Source: Nocardioidaceae bacterium (GTDB lineage: Bacteria; Actinomycetota; Actinomycetes; Propionibacteriales; Nocardioidaceae). Taken from it: DNA of 5,701 nucleotides. Made by a program: the position numbers and the translations under genes. The stretch lies in assembly GCA_013811715.1 (NCBI GenBank), contig JACCUS010000283.1:1-5701 (forward strand), given 5' to 3'. Position 1 is the stretch's first letter; the number at the start of each line of letters is the position of its first letter. Shown here in pieces: positions 1 through 5,698 of this stretch. The notes under the pieces were generated by a model. It had not been told where the DNA came from. It ran no database searches and saw nothing but the letters and a program-made list of their open reading frames with translations.

Positions 1-17
1 GCCGGACAAGGTCACCT

Positions 18-23
18 GGGAGG
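18..23 (+). promoter_or_regulatory. Shine-Dalgarno site of add
   Basis: GGGAGG lies 8 nt before the ATG at 32 and decides the start. The add frame stays open to the left window edge but contains no earlier ATG, GTG or TTG within the window. A different frame has a TAA at 25-27, which could end an upstream gene, but too little sequence is present to name one. Confidence 0.75.
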
Positions 24-31
24 ATAACCGC

Positions 32-1117
32 ATGCATCAGGCCACCGACCACCGCTTCGTCGATGCACCGAAGGCGCTGCTGCACGACCATCTCGACGGC
101 GGGCTGCGGGCTGCGACCGTGGTCGAGCTCGCCGCCGAGGTGGGGCACGCGCTGCCGGTTGCCGGCGCCGAGGGCCTCGACCGGTGGTTCGTCGAGTCGG
201 CCAGCTCGGGCACCTTGGAGCGGTACCTGGAGACGTTCGCCCACACCGTCGCGGTCATGCAGCGCGCTGAGGATCTGCGGCGGGTGGCCGCGGAGTGCGT
301 GGAGGACCTCGTCGCGGACGGGGTGGTGTACGCCGAGGTCCGCTACGCCCCCGAACAGCACCTCACCGCGGGACTGACCCTCGACGAGGTGGTCGAGGCG
401 GTGCAGCAGGGGTTCGACGAGGGTACGGCGACCGCCGCCTTCCGCGGCCAGCACATCGTCGTACGGCAGCTGCTGACGGCACTGCGGCAGGCCGCCAACT
501 CACGGGAGATCGCCCGGCTGGCCGTGCGGCACCGGGAGGTTGGCGTATGCGGCTTCGACATCGCCGGCGCGGAGGCGGGTTACCCGCCGACCCGCCACCT
601 CAACGCCTTCGAGTACCTCCAGCGCGAGAACGCGCACTTCACGATCCACGCGGGGGAGGCGTTCGGGCTGCCGTCGATCTGGGAGGCGCTGCAGTGGTGT
701 GGCGCCGAACGGCTCGGCCACGGGGTGCGGATCGTGGACGACATCACGGCCGAGCTCGACCGGGTGCGGCTGGGGCGGTTGGCGGCGTACGTCCGCGACC
801 GGCGGGTGCCGCTGGAGATGTGCCCGTCGTCGAACCTGCAGACCGGCGCCGCCGACTCGATCGGCGAGCATCCGATCGGGTTGCTGACGAGGCTGCGCTT
901 CCGAGTGACGGTCAACACCGACAACCGGCTGATGAGCGGCACCACGATGAGCCGGGAGATGGAGCTCCTGGCGGAGGCGTTCGGCTACAACTTCATCGAC
1001 ATGCGCTGGTTCACGGTGAACGCGATGAAGAGCGCCTTCTTGCCGTTCGACGAGCGGCTCGACCTGATCGAGCGTGTGATCAAGCCCGGCTACGCCGCCC
1101 TGACGATCCCGCGGTGA
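32..1117 (+). CDS. add: Adenosine deaminase (nucleoside salvage)
   Basis: Cytosolic zinc enzyme that hydrolytically deaminates adenosine and deoxyadenosine to inosine and deoxyinosine. The 361-aa length is normal for the family. Visible motifs, in order: HDHLDGG (zinc ligands His18 and His20), GFDIAGAE (174-181), IHAGEAFG with zinc ligand His206 and catalytic Glu209, RLGHGVR with His230, CPSSNLQTG (264-272), and VNTDNRLMS with zinc ligand Asp297. The residue after Asp297 is Asn rather than the Asp of the mammalian-type TDDP motif; I recall the same TDNRLMS form in mycobacterial Add, so this appears to be a subfamily trait. The ATG at 32 is chosen for its GGGAGG site and because the HDHLDGG motif then sits at the usual distance from the N-terminus. 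The gene converges on the minus-strand genes. In related actinobacteria add often follows deoA, but the upstream neighbour is outside the window. Confidence 0.96.
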   Translation: MHQATDHRFVDAPKALLHDHLDGGLRAATVVELAAEVGHALPVAGAEGLDRWFVESASSGTLERYLETFAHTVAVMQRAEDLRRVAAECVEDLVADGVVYAEVRYAPEQHLTAGLTLDEVVEAVQQGFDEGTATAAFRGQHIVVRQLLTALRQAANSREIARLAVRHREVGVCGFDIAGAEAGYPPTRHLNAFEYLQRENAHFTIHAGEAFGLPSIWEALQWCGAERLGHGVRIVDDITAELDRVRLGRLAAYVRDRRVPLEMCPSSNLQTGAADSIGEHPIGLLTRLRFRVTVNTDNRLMSGTTMSREMELLAEAFGYNFIDMRWFTVNAMKSAFLPFDERLDLIERVIKPGYAALTIPR

Positions 1118-1336
1118 GGGCGCCGACATTCTCGATCGCCGCGCCGTCGTCAGCGGGCGCGGCGCCCGTCGTGCTCCTGCTGGTATCCGGCGCAGACGGC
1201 TCGGGCGGCGGCGAGGCCGGGCCGGTCTGGGTGGTGTCATCGGGCGACGCGGAAGGCTGGCGGCGATGTCGTCCGCGCCGCCGCAACCCGTGACGAGCAG
1301 CGCGGTGACGGCGGCCACGGCGTGAAGAACTCGCAC
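1080..1336 (-). pseudogene. Frameshifted small lipoprotein gene remnant
   Basis: The GTG at 1336 follows an AAGGAG Shine-Dalgarno (1349-1344) at 7-nt spacing. It opens a typical lipoprotein signal peptide: one Arg, a hydrophobic core and lipobox VTGC with the lipidated Cys at residue 18, then GGADD. In this frame the protein then turns into Arg/Pro-rich shadow sequence that runs on antisense to add. One frame over, from about 1258, a Ser/Pro/Thr/Asp-rich stretch (PSASPDDTTQTGPASPPPEP and onward) has almost all G/C third positions, looks like a lipoprotein linker, and stops at TGA 1082-1080. Restoring one base between about 1283 and 1257 joins them into an 85-aa protein. The repaired product would still be only signal plus linker, with no folded domain, and its end overlaps the add 3' end by 38 bp. 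It may therefore be truncated as well as shifted. A sequencing error at a GC-rich site is the main alternative. Function unknown. Confidence 0.55.
1154..1168. terminator. Small GC hairpin after add (weak terminator candidate)
   Basis: CGGGCG and CGCCCG form a perfect 6-bp stem with a CGG loop, starting 37 nt past the add stop. No T-run follows on either strand, so it is not a standard intrinsic terminator. It also lies inside the coding frame of the lipoprotein remnant. Such stems are common by chance at this GC content. Confidence 0.2.
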
Positions 1337-1376
1337 GAGCACTCTCCTTCGATGCGAGATGGTCGACGGCTTCGCA

Positions 1377-1396
1377 GGGCACAGATGCTAGTGCCC
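1377..1396. promoter_or_regulatory. Inverted repeat with possible -10 element upstream of lipoprotein remnant
   Basis: Perfect 6-bp arms GGGCAC (1377-1382) and GTGCCC (1391-1396) flank an 8-bp spacer. On the minus strand the spacer and arm edges include TAGCAT (1390-1385), which fits the TAnnnT -10 pattern and lies about 49 nt before the GTG at 1336. No convincing -35 box sits at 16-18 nt. It could be an operator over a promoter, an RNA hairpin, or chance. Confidence 0.25.
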
Positions 1397-1403
1397 GAGG
1401 AGT

Positions 1404-1432
1404 GACCGCGCCCGCGCTTTCGAAAGACCGCG
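1404..1432. repeat. GACCGCG direct repeat around a CTTTCGAAAG palindrome
   Basis: GACCGCG occurs at 1404-1410 and again at 1426-1432, exactly 22 bp apart. The 10-bp perfect palindrome CTTTCGAAAG (1417-1426) lies between and abuts the second copy. It sits in the short gap between the GNAT stop and the presumed lipoprotein promoter, so it could be a protein-binding site. The elements are short and chance is a real alternative. Confidence 0.2.
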
Positions 1433-1460
1433 ATCCGCCCTGAGCGGCGTTCGTCGACGG

Positions 1461-2258
1461 TCAGGAGGGCAGGTCGAGCGTCCAGCTCTCGGCCACGCCG
1501 GTGAAGCCCAGCCCCAGGTACAGCTGGTTGGCGCGCGCGTTGTCGTGGCTCACCGCCAACGAGAGGCCCGGCAGTGCCCGATCTCGCGCTGCCGTGAGTA
1601 CGGCGGAGAGCAACGACCGGCCGACCCCCTTCGCCGGCGAGGACGGGTCACGGAAGAGCTCGACTATCCATGGCCCGCCTTGAGACGGCTTGCCTGGCCG
1701 GTCGACGACCAAGCAGGCGCCGATGATCTGGCCCTTGGCCAACGCAACTCTCGACTCAGCCATCATCGGGCCGAGCACCTCGCCTCGGGCGATCGCGTGC
1801 ATCTGCGACCGGGCGGACTGTTCGGTGTCCTGCTGATGATCGGGATGACCGGGTGGGTAGGCGGCGAAGCTGAGCTCACCGAGCCGATGGGCGTGGCGGT
1901 CGACCTGTGCGGGGCCGAGCGGCTCGATTCGCAGCCGTGAGTCGGTGGTGACCGGGTGGGCGGCGACGAGGTCGTGGCTCATCACGTGAGCGTGCCGCAG
2001 CTGGGTCGCACCTGCTGCGATCAGCTCGTTCGCGAGGGCGAGATCAGCCGTGGAGACCAGCCAACCGGCGAACACGTCGAGGGCGGCGTCGCGCGCCGCG
2101 GCGATCGGGGTTGAAGCGGGTCGCCACACCCCGTCGGCCCAGCGCCTTCCGGTACGGGCGCTCTCGGTGCCGGTGTAGACCACCAGCAGCCGATCGCCAT
2201 CGCCGTACAACGGCACTCGGTCCGGCCAGTGCGCCAGCGGATCTGACTCGCGTCTCAC
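1461..2258 (-). CDS. GNAT-family N-acetyltransferase
   Basis: Predicted cytosolic acetyltransferase of 265 aa using acetyl-CoA; the acceptor cannot be told from the sequence. The C-terminal half carries the GNAT core. A strand with IVELFRDP (198-205) leads into the acetyl-CoA pyrophosphate loop PAKGVGRSLL (208-217). A second strand LSLAVSHDN (232-240) is followed by the motif-B helix NARANQLYLGLGF (240-252). Residues 1 to about 105 form an N-terminal region with no motif I recognise; it may be a degenerate second GNAT lobe or a family-specific extension. The start is taken as the GTG at 2258, preceded by GAGGAG at 2274-2269 (10-nt spacing). A longer reading from GTG 2306 (281 aa) would begin inside the tandem repeats and add a repeat-encoded basic N-terminus, which I think is spurious. 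The gene is on the same strand as the deo/ALDH operon but separated from it by the repeat array. No membrane segment or signal peptide is seen. Confidence 0.85.
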   Translation of the reverse strand: MRRESDPLAHWPDRVPLYGDGDRLLVVYTGTESARTGRRWADGVWRPASTPIAAARDAALDVFAGWLVSTADLALANELIAAGATQLRHAHVMSHDLVAAHPVTTDSRLRIEPLGPAQVDRHAHRLGELSFAAYPPGHPDHQQDTEQSARSQMHAIARGEVLGPMMAESRVALAKGQIIGACLVVDRPGKPSQGGPWIVELFRDPSSPAKGVGRSLLSAVLTAARDRALPGLSLAVSHDNARANQLYLGLGFTGVAESWTLDLPS

Positions 2259-2260
2259 CA

Positions 2261-2370
2261 GTTTGTGACTCCTCGCGGGTGCGTTTGCGACCCTTCGCGC
2301 GTGCACTTGCGACCTCTCGCGGGTGCGTTTGCGACTCCTCGGGCATGCGTTTGCGACCCCTCGCGCGGGA
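2261..2370. repeat. Five-unit 22-bp tandem repeat array
   Basis: Five contiguous 22-bp units: 2261-2282, 2283-2304, 2305-2326, 2327-2348 and 2349-2370. Each unit on the plus strand starts GTTTGCGAC (GTTTGTGAC in unit 1, ACTTGCGAC in unit 3), continues with a CT-rich tetramer region and TCGC (TCGG in unit 4), and ends in GGGTGC or a near variant. Units 2, 3 and 5 contain a perfect GCGA-N4-TCGC dyad; units 1 and 4 have one mismatch in an arm. The array fills nearly all of the 126 bp between the GNAT start and the pseudo-ALDH stop. There are no unique spacers, so it is not a CRISPR. Because 22 is not a multiple of three, no frame repeats from unit to unit, which argues against a coding repeat. 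I saw no further copy in this window. It may be a protein-binding array, a local minisatellite, or one copy of a dispersed intergenic repeat. Confidence 0.9.
2269..2274 (-). promoter_or_regulatory. Shine-Dalgarno site of the GNAT gene, inside a repeat unit
   Basis: On the minus strand this reads GAGGAG and precedes the GTG at 2258 by 10 nt. It is part of repeat unit 1. The matching positions of the other units are also purine-rich on the minus strand (for example GAGGAG in unit 4 and GAGGGG in unit 5), so the start signal of the gene appears to derive from the repeat. Confidence 0.55.
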
Positions 2371-2384
2371 AAGGGAGGGGTGGG

Positions 2385-3281
2385 TTAGATGCCGATGGGA
2401 TGCCAGACGGTCTTGGTCTCCAAGAACGCGGTGAGCCGGCCCAGTCCGGGGTCGGCCGTCCAGTCCGGCTCGGCGTCGGGGGCGCGGATTACGCGTTTGA
2501 GGTTGTCGGCCGCCGCGAGCTCTAGCTCGCGGGCGTGGTCGGTGTCGCCGGCGGCGCCGACGAGGTCGATGGCGTTGACGTCCATGTGCGAGGCGAGCCA
2601 CGGGGCGGTGTCGCCGACCCGGCCGGTGAGGACGTTGACCACACCACCCGGCACGTCGGAGGTGGCCAGCACCTCCGAGAGTGTGATGGCAGGCAGCGGC
2701 CGCTCGAAGGACGACGTCACCACGCAGGTGTTCCCGGTGACGACGACCGGGGCGAGGACGCTGACCAGCCCGAGCAGCGACGACCGCTGGGGCGCCAGCA
2801 CCGCCACCACCCCGGTGGGCTCGGGCACCGAGAAGTCGAAGTAGGGCCCGGCGACGGGGTTGGTGCTGCCGACGACCTGTGCCACCTTGTCGGCCCAGCC
2901 GGCGTACCAGACGAGCCTGTCGACGGAGCGGTCGACGGCCGCCTCGGCCCGACGTCTGGTGATCCCCTCGCTGCGCCGCACCTCGTCGACGAACTGCTCA
3001 CGCCGCCCCTCGAGCACCTCCGCGACCCGGTAGACCACCTGGCCCCGGTTGTACGGCGTCTTGGCCGCCCAGCCGGGGAACGCCTTCCGGGCGGCGGCGA
3101 CCGCGTCCCGCGCGTCCTTGCGCGAGGCGTGGGCGGCGTTCGCGAGGAACCGGCCCGACGTGTCCTCGACGACGTAGGAGCGCCCGGACTCGCTGCGCGG
3201 GAACGCGCCACCGATGTAGAGCTTGTAGGTCTTCCGCACGTCGAGGCGAGCACCCGAAGCAGAGGTCTTAGTCGTGGGCAA
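2385..3281 (-). CDS. Non-catalytic aldehyde-dehydrogenase-like protein (ALDH16 C-terminal-domain type)
   Basis: A 298-aa protein with the N-terminal two-thirds of the ALDH fold: KLYIGGAFPRS (20-30), the YAGWADK motif (126-132) shared with the upstream gene, EPTGVVAVLAP (154-164) and PGGVVNVLTG (211-220). The catalytic features are absent. WNFP, with the oxyanion Asn, is replaced by QRSSLL (165-170); LKPAE becomes VTSSFE (188-193); there is no ELGGK, no GQxCxA cysteine and no EEIFGP glutamate. It ends in LETKTVWHPIGI just before the repeat array, and no other frame carries the missing ALDH motifs, so it does not look like a recent frameshift. Bacterial ALDH16 fuses a catalytic ALDH domain to just such a degenerate domain; I infer this is that domain as a separate subunit, probably partnering the upstream enzyme. 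The start is TTG 3281 with GGAGG 6 nt upstream; the reading frame overlaps the upstream gene by 14 nt. An alternative is an independent structural or regulatory ALDH homologue. Confidence 0.85.
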   Translation of the reverse strand: MPTTKTSASGARLDVRKTYKLYIGGAFPRSESGRSYVVEDTSGRFLANAAHASRKDARDAVAAARKAFPGWAAKTPYNRGQVVYRVAEVLEGRREQFVDEVRRSEGITRRRAEAAVDRSVDRLVWYAGWADKVAQVVGSTNPVAGPYFDFSVPEPTGVVAVLAPQRSSLLGLVSVLAPVVVTGNTCVVTSSFERPLPAITLSEVLATSDVPGGVVNVLTGRVGDTAPWLASHMDVNAIDLVGAAGDTDHARELELAAADNLKRVIRAPDAEPDWTADPGLGRLTAFLETKTVWHPIGI

Positions 3282-4716
3282 GGTATGCCTCCAGGCCGTG
3301 GCGACCGCCCTCGCGGCCGTAGCCGGACTCCTTGTAACCGCCGAACGGGCTGGTCGGGTCGAAGCGGTTGAACGTGTTGGCCCAGACCACGCCGGCGCGC
3401 AGCTGGTTCGCCATCCACAGGATGCGTGAGCCCTTGTCGGTCCACACTCCGGCAGACAGCCCGAACGGGGTGTTGTTGGCCTTCTCGACCGCCTCGGCCG
3501 GGGTACGGAACGTCAGCACCGACAGCACCGGCCCGAAGATCTCCTCACGCGCGATCCGGTGCGCCTGGGTGACGCCGGTGAAGATGGTCGGGGCGAACCA
3601 GAAGCCGCGGTCGGGCAGCTCGCAAGGAGGCGACCAGCGCTCGGCCCCCTCGGACTCGCCGACCTCGGACAGCTCGCGGATCTTGGCGAGCTGCTCGGAG
3701 GAGTTGATCGCCCCGACGTCGGTGTTCTTGTCGAGCGGGTCGCCCACCCGCAGGGTGCTCATCCGCCGCTTGAGGCGGGCCAGCACCTCGTCGTACACGC
3801 TCTCCTGCACCAGCAGTCGCGAGCCAGCGCAGCAGACGTGGCCCTGGTTGAAGAAGATGCCATTGACGATGCCCTCAACGGCCTGGTCGACCGGCGCGTC
3901 GTCGAAGACGATGTTCGCCGCCTTGCCGCCGAGCTCGAGGGTGACCAACTTGTCCGTGCCCGCGACGGTGCGGGCGATGGCCTTGCCGACCTCGGTCGAC
4001 CCGGTGAACGCGACCTTGTCGACGTCGGGGTGGGCCACGATGGCCCGCCCCGTCTCGCCGGCGCCGGTGACGATGTTGACGACGCCCGGCGGCAGGTCGG
4101 CCTGCTGGCAGATCTCGGCGAACAGTAACGCGGTCAGCGACGTCGTCTCGGCGGGCTTCAGCACGACGGTGTTGCCGCAGGCGAGCGCGGGGGCGATCTT
4201 CCAGGCGAGCATCAGCAGCGGAAAGTTCCACGGGATCACCTGTCCCGCGACCCCCAGCGGCTGCGGGGGGCGGCCGCCGCGCCTGCCTTGTGGCTGTGCG
4301 TACTCAAGCTTGTCTGCCCAACCCGCGTAGTAGAAGAAGTGGGCGGCGACGAGCGGTACGTCGACGTCGCGGGACTCGCGGATCGGCTTGCCGTTGTCGA
4401 GCGACTCCAGCACCGCCAGCTCGCGGGCTCGCTCCTGCAGGATGCGGGCGATCCGGTACAGGTACTTGGCGCGCTCGGCCCCCGGCATCTTCGACCACGT
4501 GCGGGTGTAGGCGCGCCGGGCGGCCTTGACGGCCCGGTCGACATCGGTCGCGTTCGCCTCGGTGACCTCCGCGAGCACCTCTTCGGTCGCCGGGCTGACG
4601 GACTTGAACGAGGGGCCGCTCCCGTCGACGAAGGCGCCGTCGATGAACAGCCCGTACGACGACCGCAGGTCGACGAGGGAGCGTGACTCCGGGGCCGGGG
4701 CGTAATCGAATGCCAT
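3268..4716 (-). CDS. NAD(P)-dependent aldehyde dehydrogenase (ALDH16 N-terminal-domain type)
   Basis: A 482-aa cytosolic aldehyde dehydrogenase oxidising an aldehyde to its carboxylate; from its place after deoC the likely substrate is acetaldehyde. The whole family signature is present: YYAGWADK (129-136), IPWNFPL with oxyanion Asn164, VLKPAE (185-190) for cofactor binding, FTGSTEVGK (237-245), LELGGK with general base Glu261, FFNQGHVCCAGSR with catalytic Cys295, and EEIFGPV with Glu392. His293 replaces the common Gln of GQxC. Before PLGVAGQ there is an Arg/Gly-rich linker QPQGRRGGRPPQ (141-152), a few residues longer than I expect. The start is ATG 4716, 22 nt after the deoC stop, with a weak GAAGG site 9 nt upstream; the frame is open further upstream but would run into deoC. 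It overlaps the following pseudo-ALDH gene by 14 nt. Together they match ALDH16 in order and size (about 780 aa). A general ALDH unrelated to deoxyribose use is less likely given the context. Confidence 0.93.
   Translation of the reverse strand: MAFDYAPAPESRSLVDLRSSYGLFIDGAFVDGSGPSFKSVSPATEEVLAEVTEANATDVDRAVKAARRAYTRTWSKMPGAERAKYLYRIARILQERARELAVLESLDNGKPIRESRDVDVPLVAAHFFYYAGWADKLEYAQPQGRRGGRPPQPLGVAGQVIPWNFPLLMLAWKIAPALACGNTVVLKPAETTSLTALLFAEICQQADLPPGVVNIVTGAGETGRAIVAHPDVDKVAFTGSTEVGKAIARTVAGTDKLVTLELGGKAANIVFDDAPVDQAVEGIVNGIFFNQGHVCCAGSRLLVQESVYDEVLARLKRRMSTLRVGDPLDKNTDVGAINSSEQLAKIRELSEVGESEGAERWSPPCELPDRGFWFAPTIFTGVTQAHRIAREEIFGPVLSVLTFRTPAEAVEKANNTPFGLSAGVWTDKGSRILWMANQLRAGVVWANTFNRFDPTSPFGGYKESGYGREGGRHGLEAYLAHD
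3288..3292 (-). promoter_or_regulatory. Shine-Dalgarno site for the TTG start of the pseudo-ALDH
   Basis: GGAGG on the minus strand lies within the last codons of the catalytic ALDH gene, 6 nt before TTG 3281. It supports this unusual start. With the 14-nt overlap it suggests translational coupling of the two ALDH subunits. Confidence 0.7.
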
Positions 4717-4738
4717 AGGTGGTCGCCTTCGGTTGGTG

Positions 4739-5698
4739 CTAGTCGAGCGTGAAGTAGTCGGGGCCGGAGTATCGGCCGGTGGCGAGCTTGGTGCGCTGCA
4801 TGAGCAGGTCGTTGAGCAGCCGCGAGGCACCGAAGCGGAACCACTCGGGGCTGAGCCAGTCGTCGCCGGCGGTCTCGTTGACCATGACCAGGTACCTGAT
4901 CGCGTCCTTGGCCGTGGAGATGCCGCCTGCGGCCTTGACCCCCACCTGGCGGCCGGACGTCTCGCGGTAGTCCCGGGCCGCCTCGAGCATGACCAGCGTC
5001 ACGGGCATCGTCGCGGCCGGTGTCACCTTGCCGGTGCTGGTCTTGATGAAGTCGGCGCCGGCGGTCATGGCCAGCCACGAAGCCCGACGTACGTTGTCGT
5101 ACGTCATGAGTTCGCCGGTCTCCAAGATGACCTTCAGATGCGCACCGTCAGCGGCCTCCTTGACCGCGACGATCTCGTCGAAGACCCGCGGATAGTCGCC
5201 GGAGAGGAAGGCCCCTCGGTCGATGACCATGTCGATCTCGTCGGCGCCGGCCGCGACCGCGTCCTTGGTGTCCTGCAGCTTGATCGCAAGGCTGGAACGC
5301 CCGGACGGGAAGGCGCTGGCGACCGAGGCAACGTGGATCGCGGAACCGCCGAGCGCCGTACGTGCTGTGTGGACCATGTCGGGGTAGACGCAGATCGCGG
5401 CCACCTGCGGGCAGGAGGCGTCTGCCGGGTCGGGGCGCTGGCCCTTCGAGCACAGCGCCCGCACCTTCCCTGCGGTGTCTTGGCCCTCGAGTGTGGTCAG
5501 GTCGATCATCGAGATCGCCAGGTCGAGGGCGTACGCCTTGGCCGAGGTCTTGATCGAACGCGTGGACAGCGTCGCCGCCCGGAGCTCACAGCCCACCTGG
5601 TCGACGCCCGGCAGGCCGTGCAGGAACCGTTTCAGGGCCGCGGGGGTGGCGGCGACCTGCTCGACCGCGCCGAGCGGAGGCAGCACAGCAGACGTCAC
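4739..5698 (-). CDS. deoC: Deoxyribose-phosphate aldolase
   Basis: Class I aldolase cleaving 2-deoxyribose-5-phosphate to glyceraldehyde-3-phosphate and acetaldehyde, the last step of deoxynucleoside catabolism. The TIM-barrel motifs are present: AICVYPDMV (101-109), DEIDMVIDRG with proton-relay Asp156 (matching Asp102 of the E. coli enzyme), LKVILETGEL (188-197), FIKTSTGK with Schiff-base Lys219 (E. coli Lys167), GVKAAGGIST with Lys255 (E. coli Lys201), and a phosphate-binding FRFGASRLL (287-295). At 319 aa it is longer than the roughly 260-aa E. coli form, mainly through an N-terminal extension that I believe is usual in actinobacteria. The GTG at 5698 is the first start inside the window, but only 3 bases remain upstream, so no ribosome-binding site can be seen and the true start could lie beyond the edge. 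It heads a likely operon with the two ALDH genes, whose substrate acetaldehyde it would supply. Confidence 0.95.
   Translation of the reverse strand: MTSAVLPPLGAVEQVAATPAALKRFLHGLPGVDQVGCELRAATLSTRSIKTSAKAYALDLAISMIDLTTLEGQDTAGKVRALCSKGQRPDPADASCPQVAAICVYPDMVHTARTALGGSAIHVASVASAFPSGRSSLAIKLQDTKDAVAAGADEIDMVIDRGAFLSGDYPRVFDEIVAVKEAADGAHLKVILETGELMTYDNVRRASWLAMTAGADFIKTSTGKVTPAATMPVTLVMLEAARDYRETSGRQVGVKAAGGISTAKDAIRYLVMVNETAGDDWLSPEWFRFGASRLLNDLLMQRTKLATGRYSGPDYFTLD

Noticed and set aside
500..1342. Long minus-strand reading frame (280 codons) antisense to add
   Set aside because: Only its first 25 or so codons look real (lipoprotein signal). The rest is Arg/Pro-rich shadow sequence opposite a well-supported add gene.
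2261..2370. CRISPR array
   Set aside because: The units are contiguous 22-mers without unique spacers, and no cas gene is nearby.
2371..2387. Intrinsic terminator after the pseudo-ALDH stop
   Set aside because: CCCCTC and GAGGGG can pair across a 12-nt loop into the first repeat met, but the loop is long and no T-run follows.
2044..2601. Minus-strand open frame spanning the GNAT start, the repeats and the end of the pseudo-ALDH
   Set aside because: Extremely Arg-rich translation typical of an out-of-frame reading in high-GC DNA. It crosses two real genes and shows no ALDH motif, so it is also not a frameshifted C-terminus of the pseudo-ALDH.
2535..3371. Plus-strand open frame of 278 codons opposite the ALDH genes
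   Set aside because: Asp/Gly/Arg-rich complement of a real gene, with no ribosome-binding site or recognisable domain. The same applies to the plus-strand frames at 3368-4330 and 3559-4128.
4716..4830. Longer catalytic ALDH starting upstream of ATG 4716
   Set aside because: The extension would overlap deoC by about 90 bp and is a Ser/Thr/Pro-rich shadow of its 3' end. ATG 4716 fits the family N-terminus.
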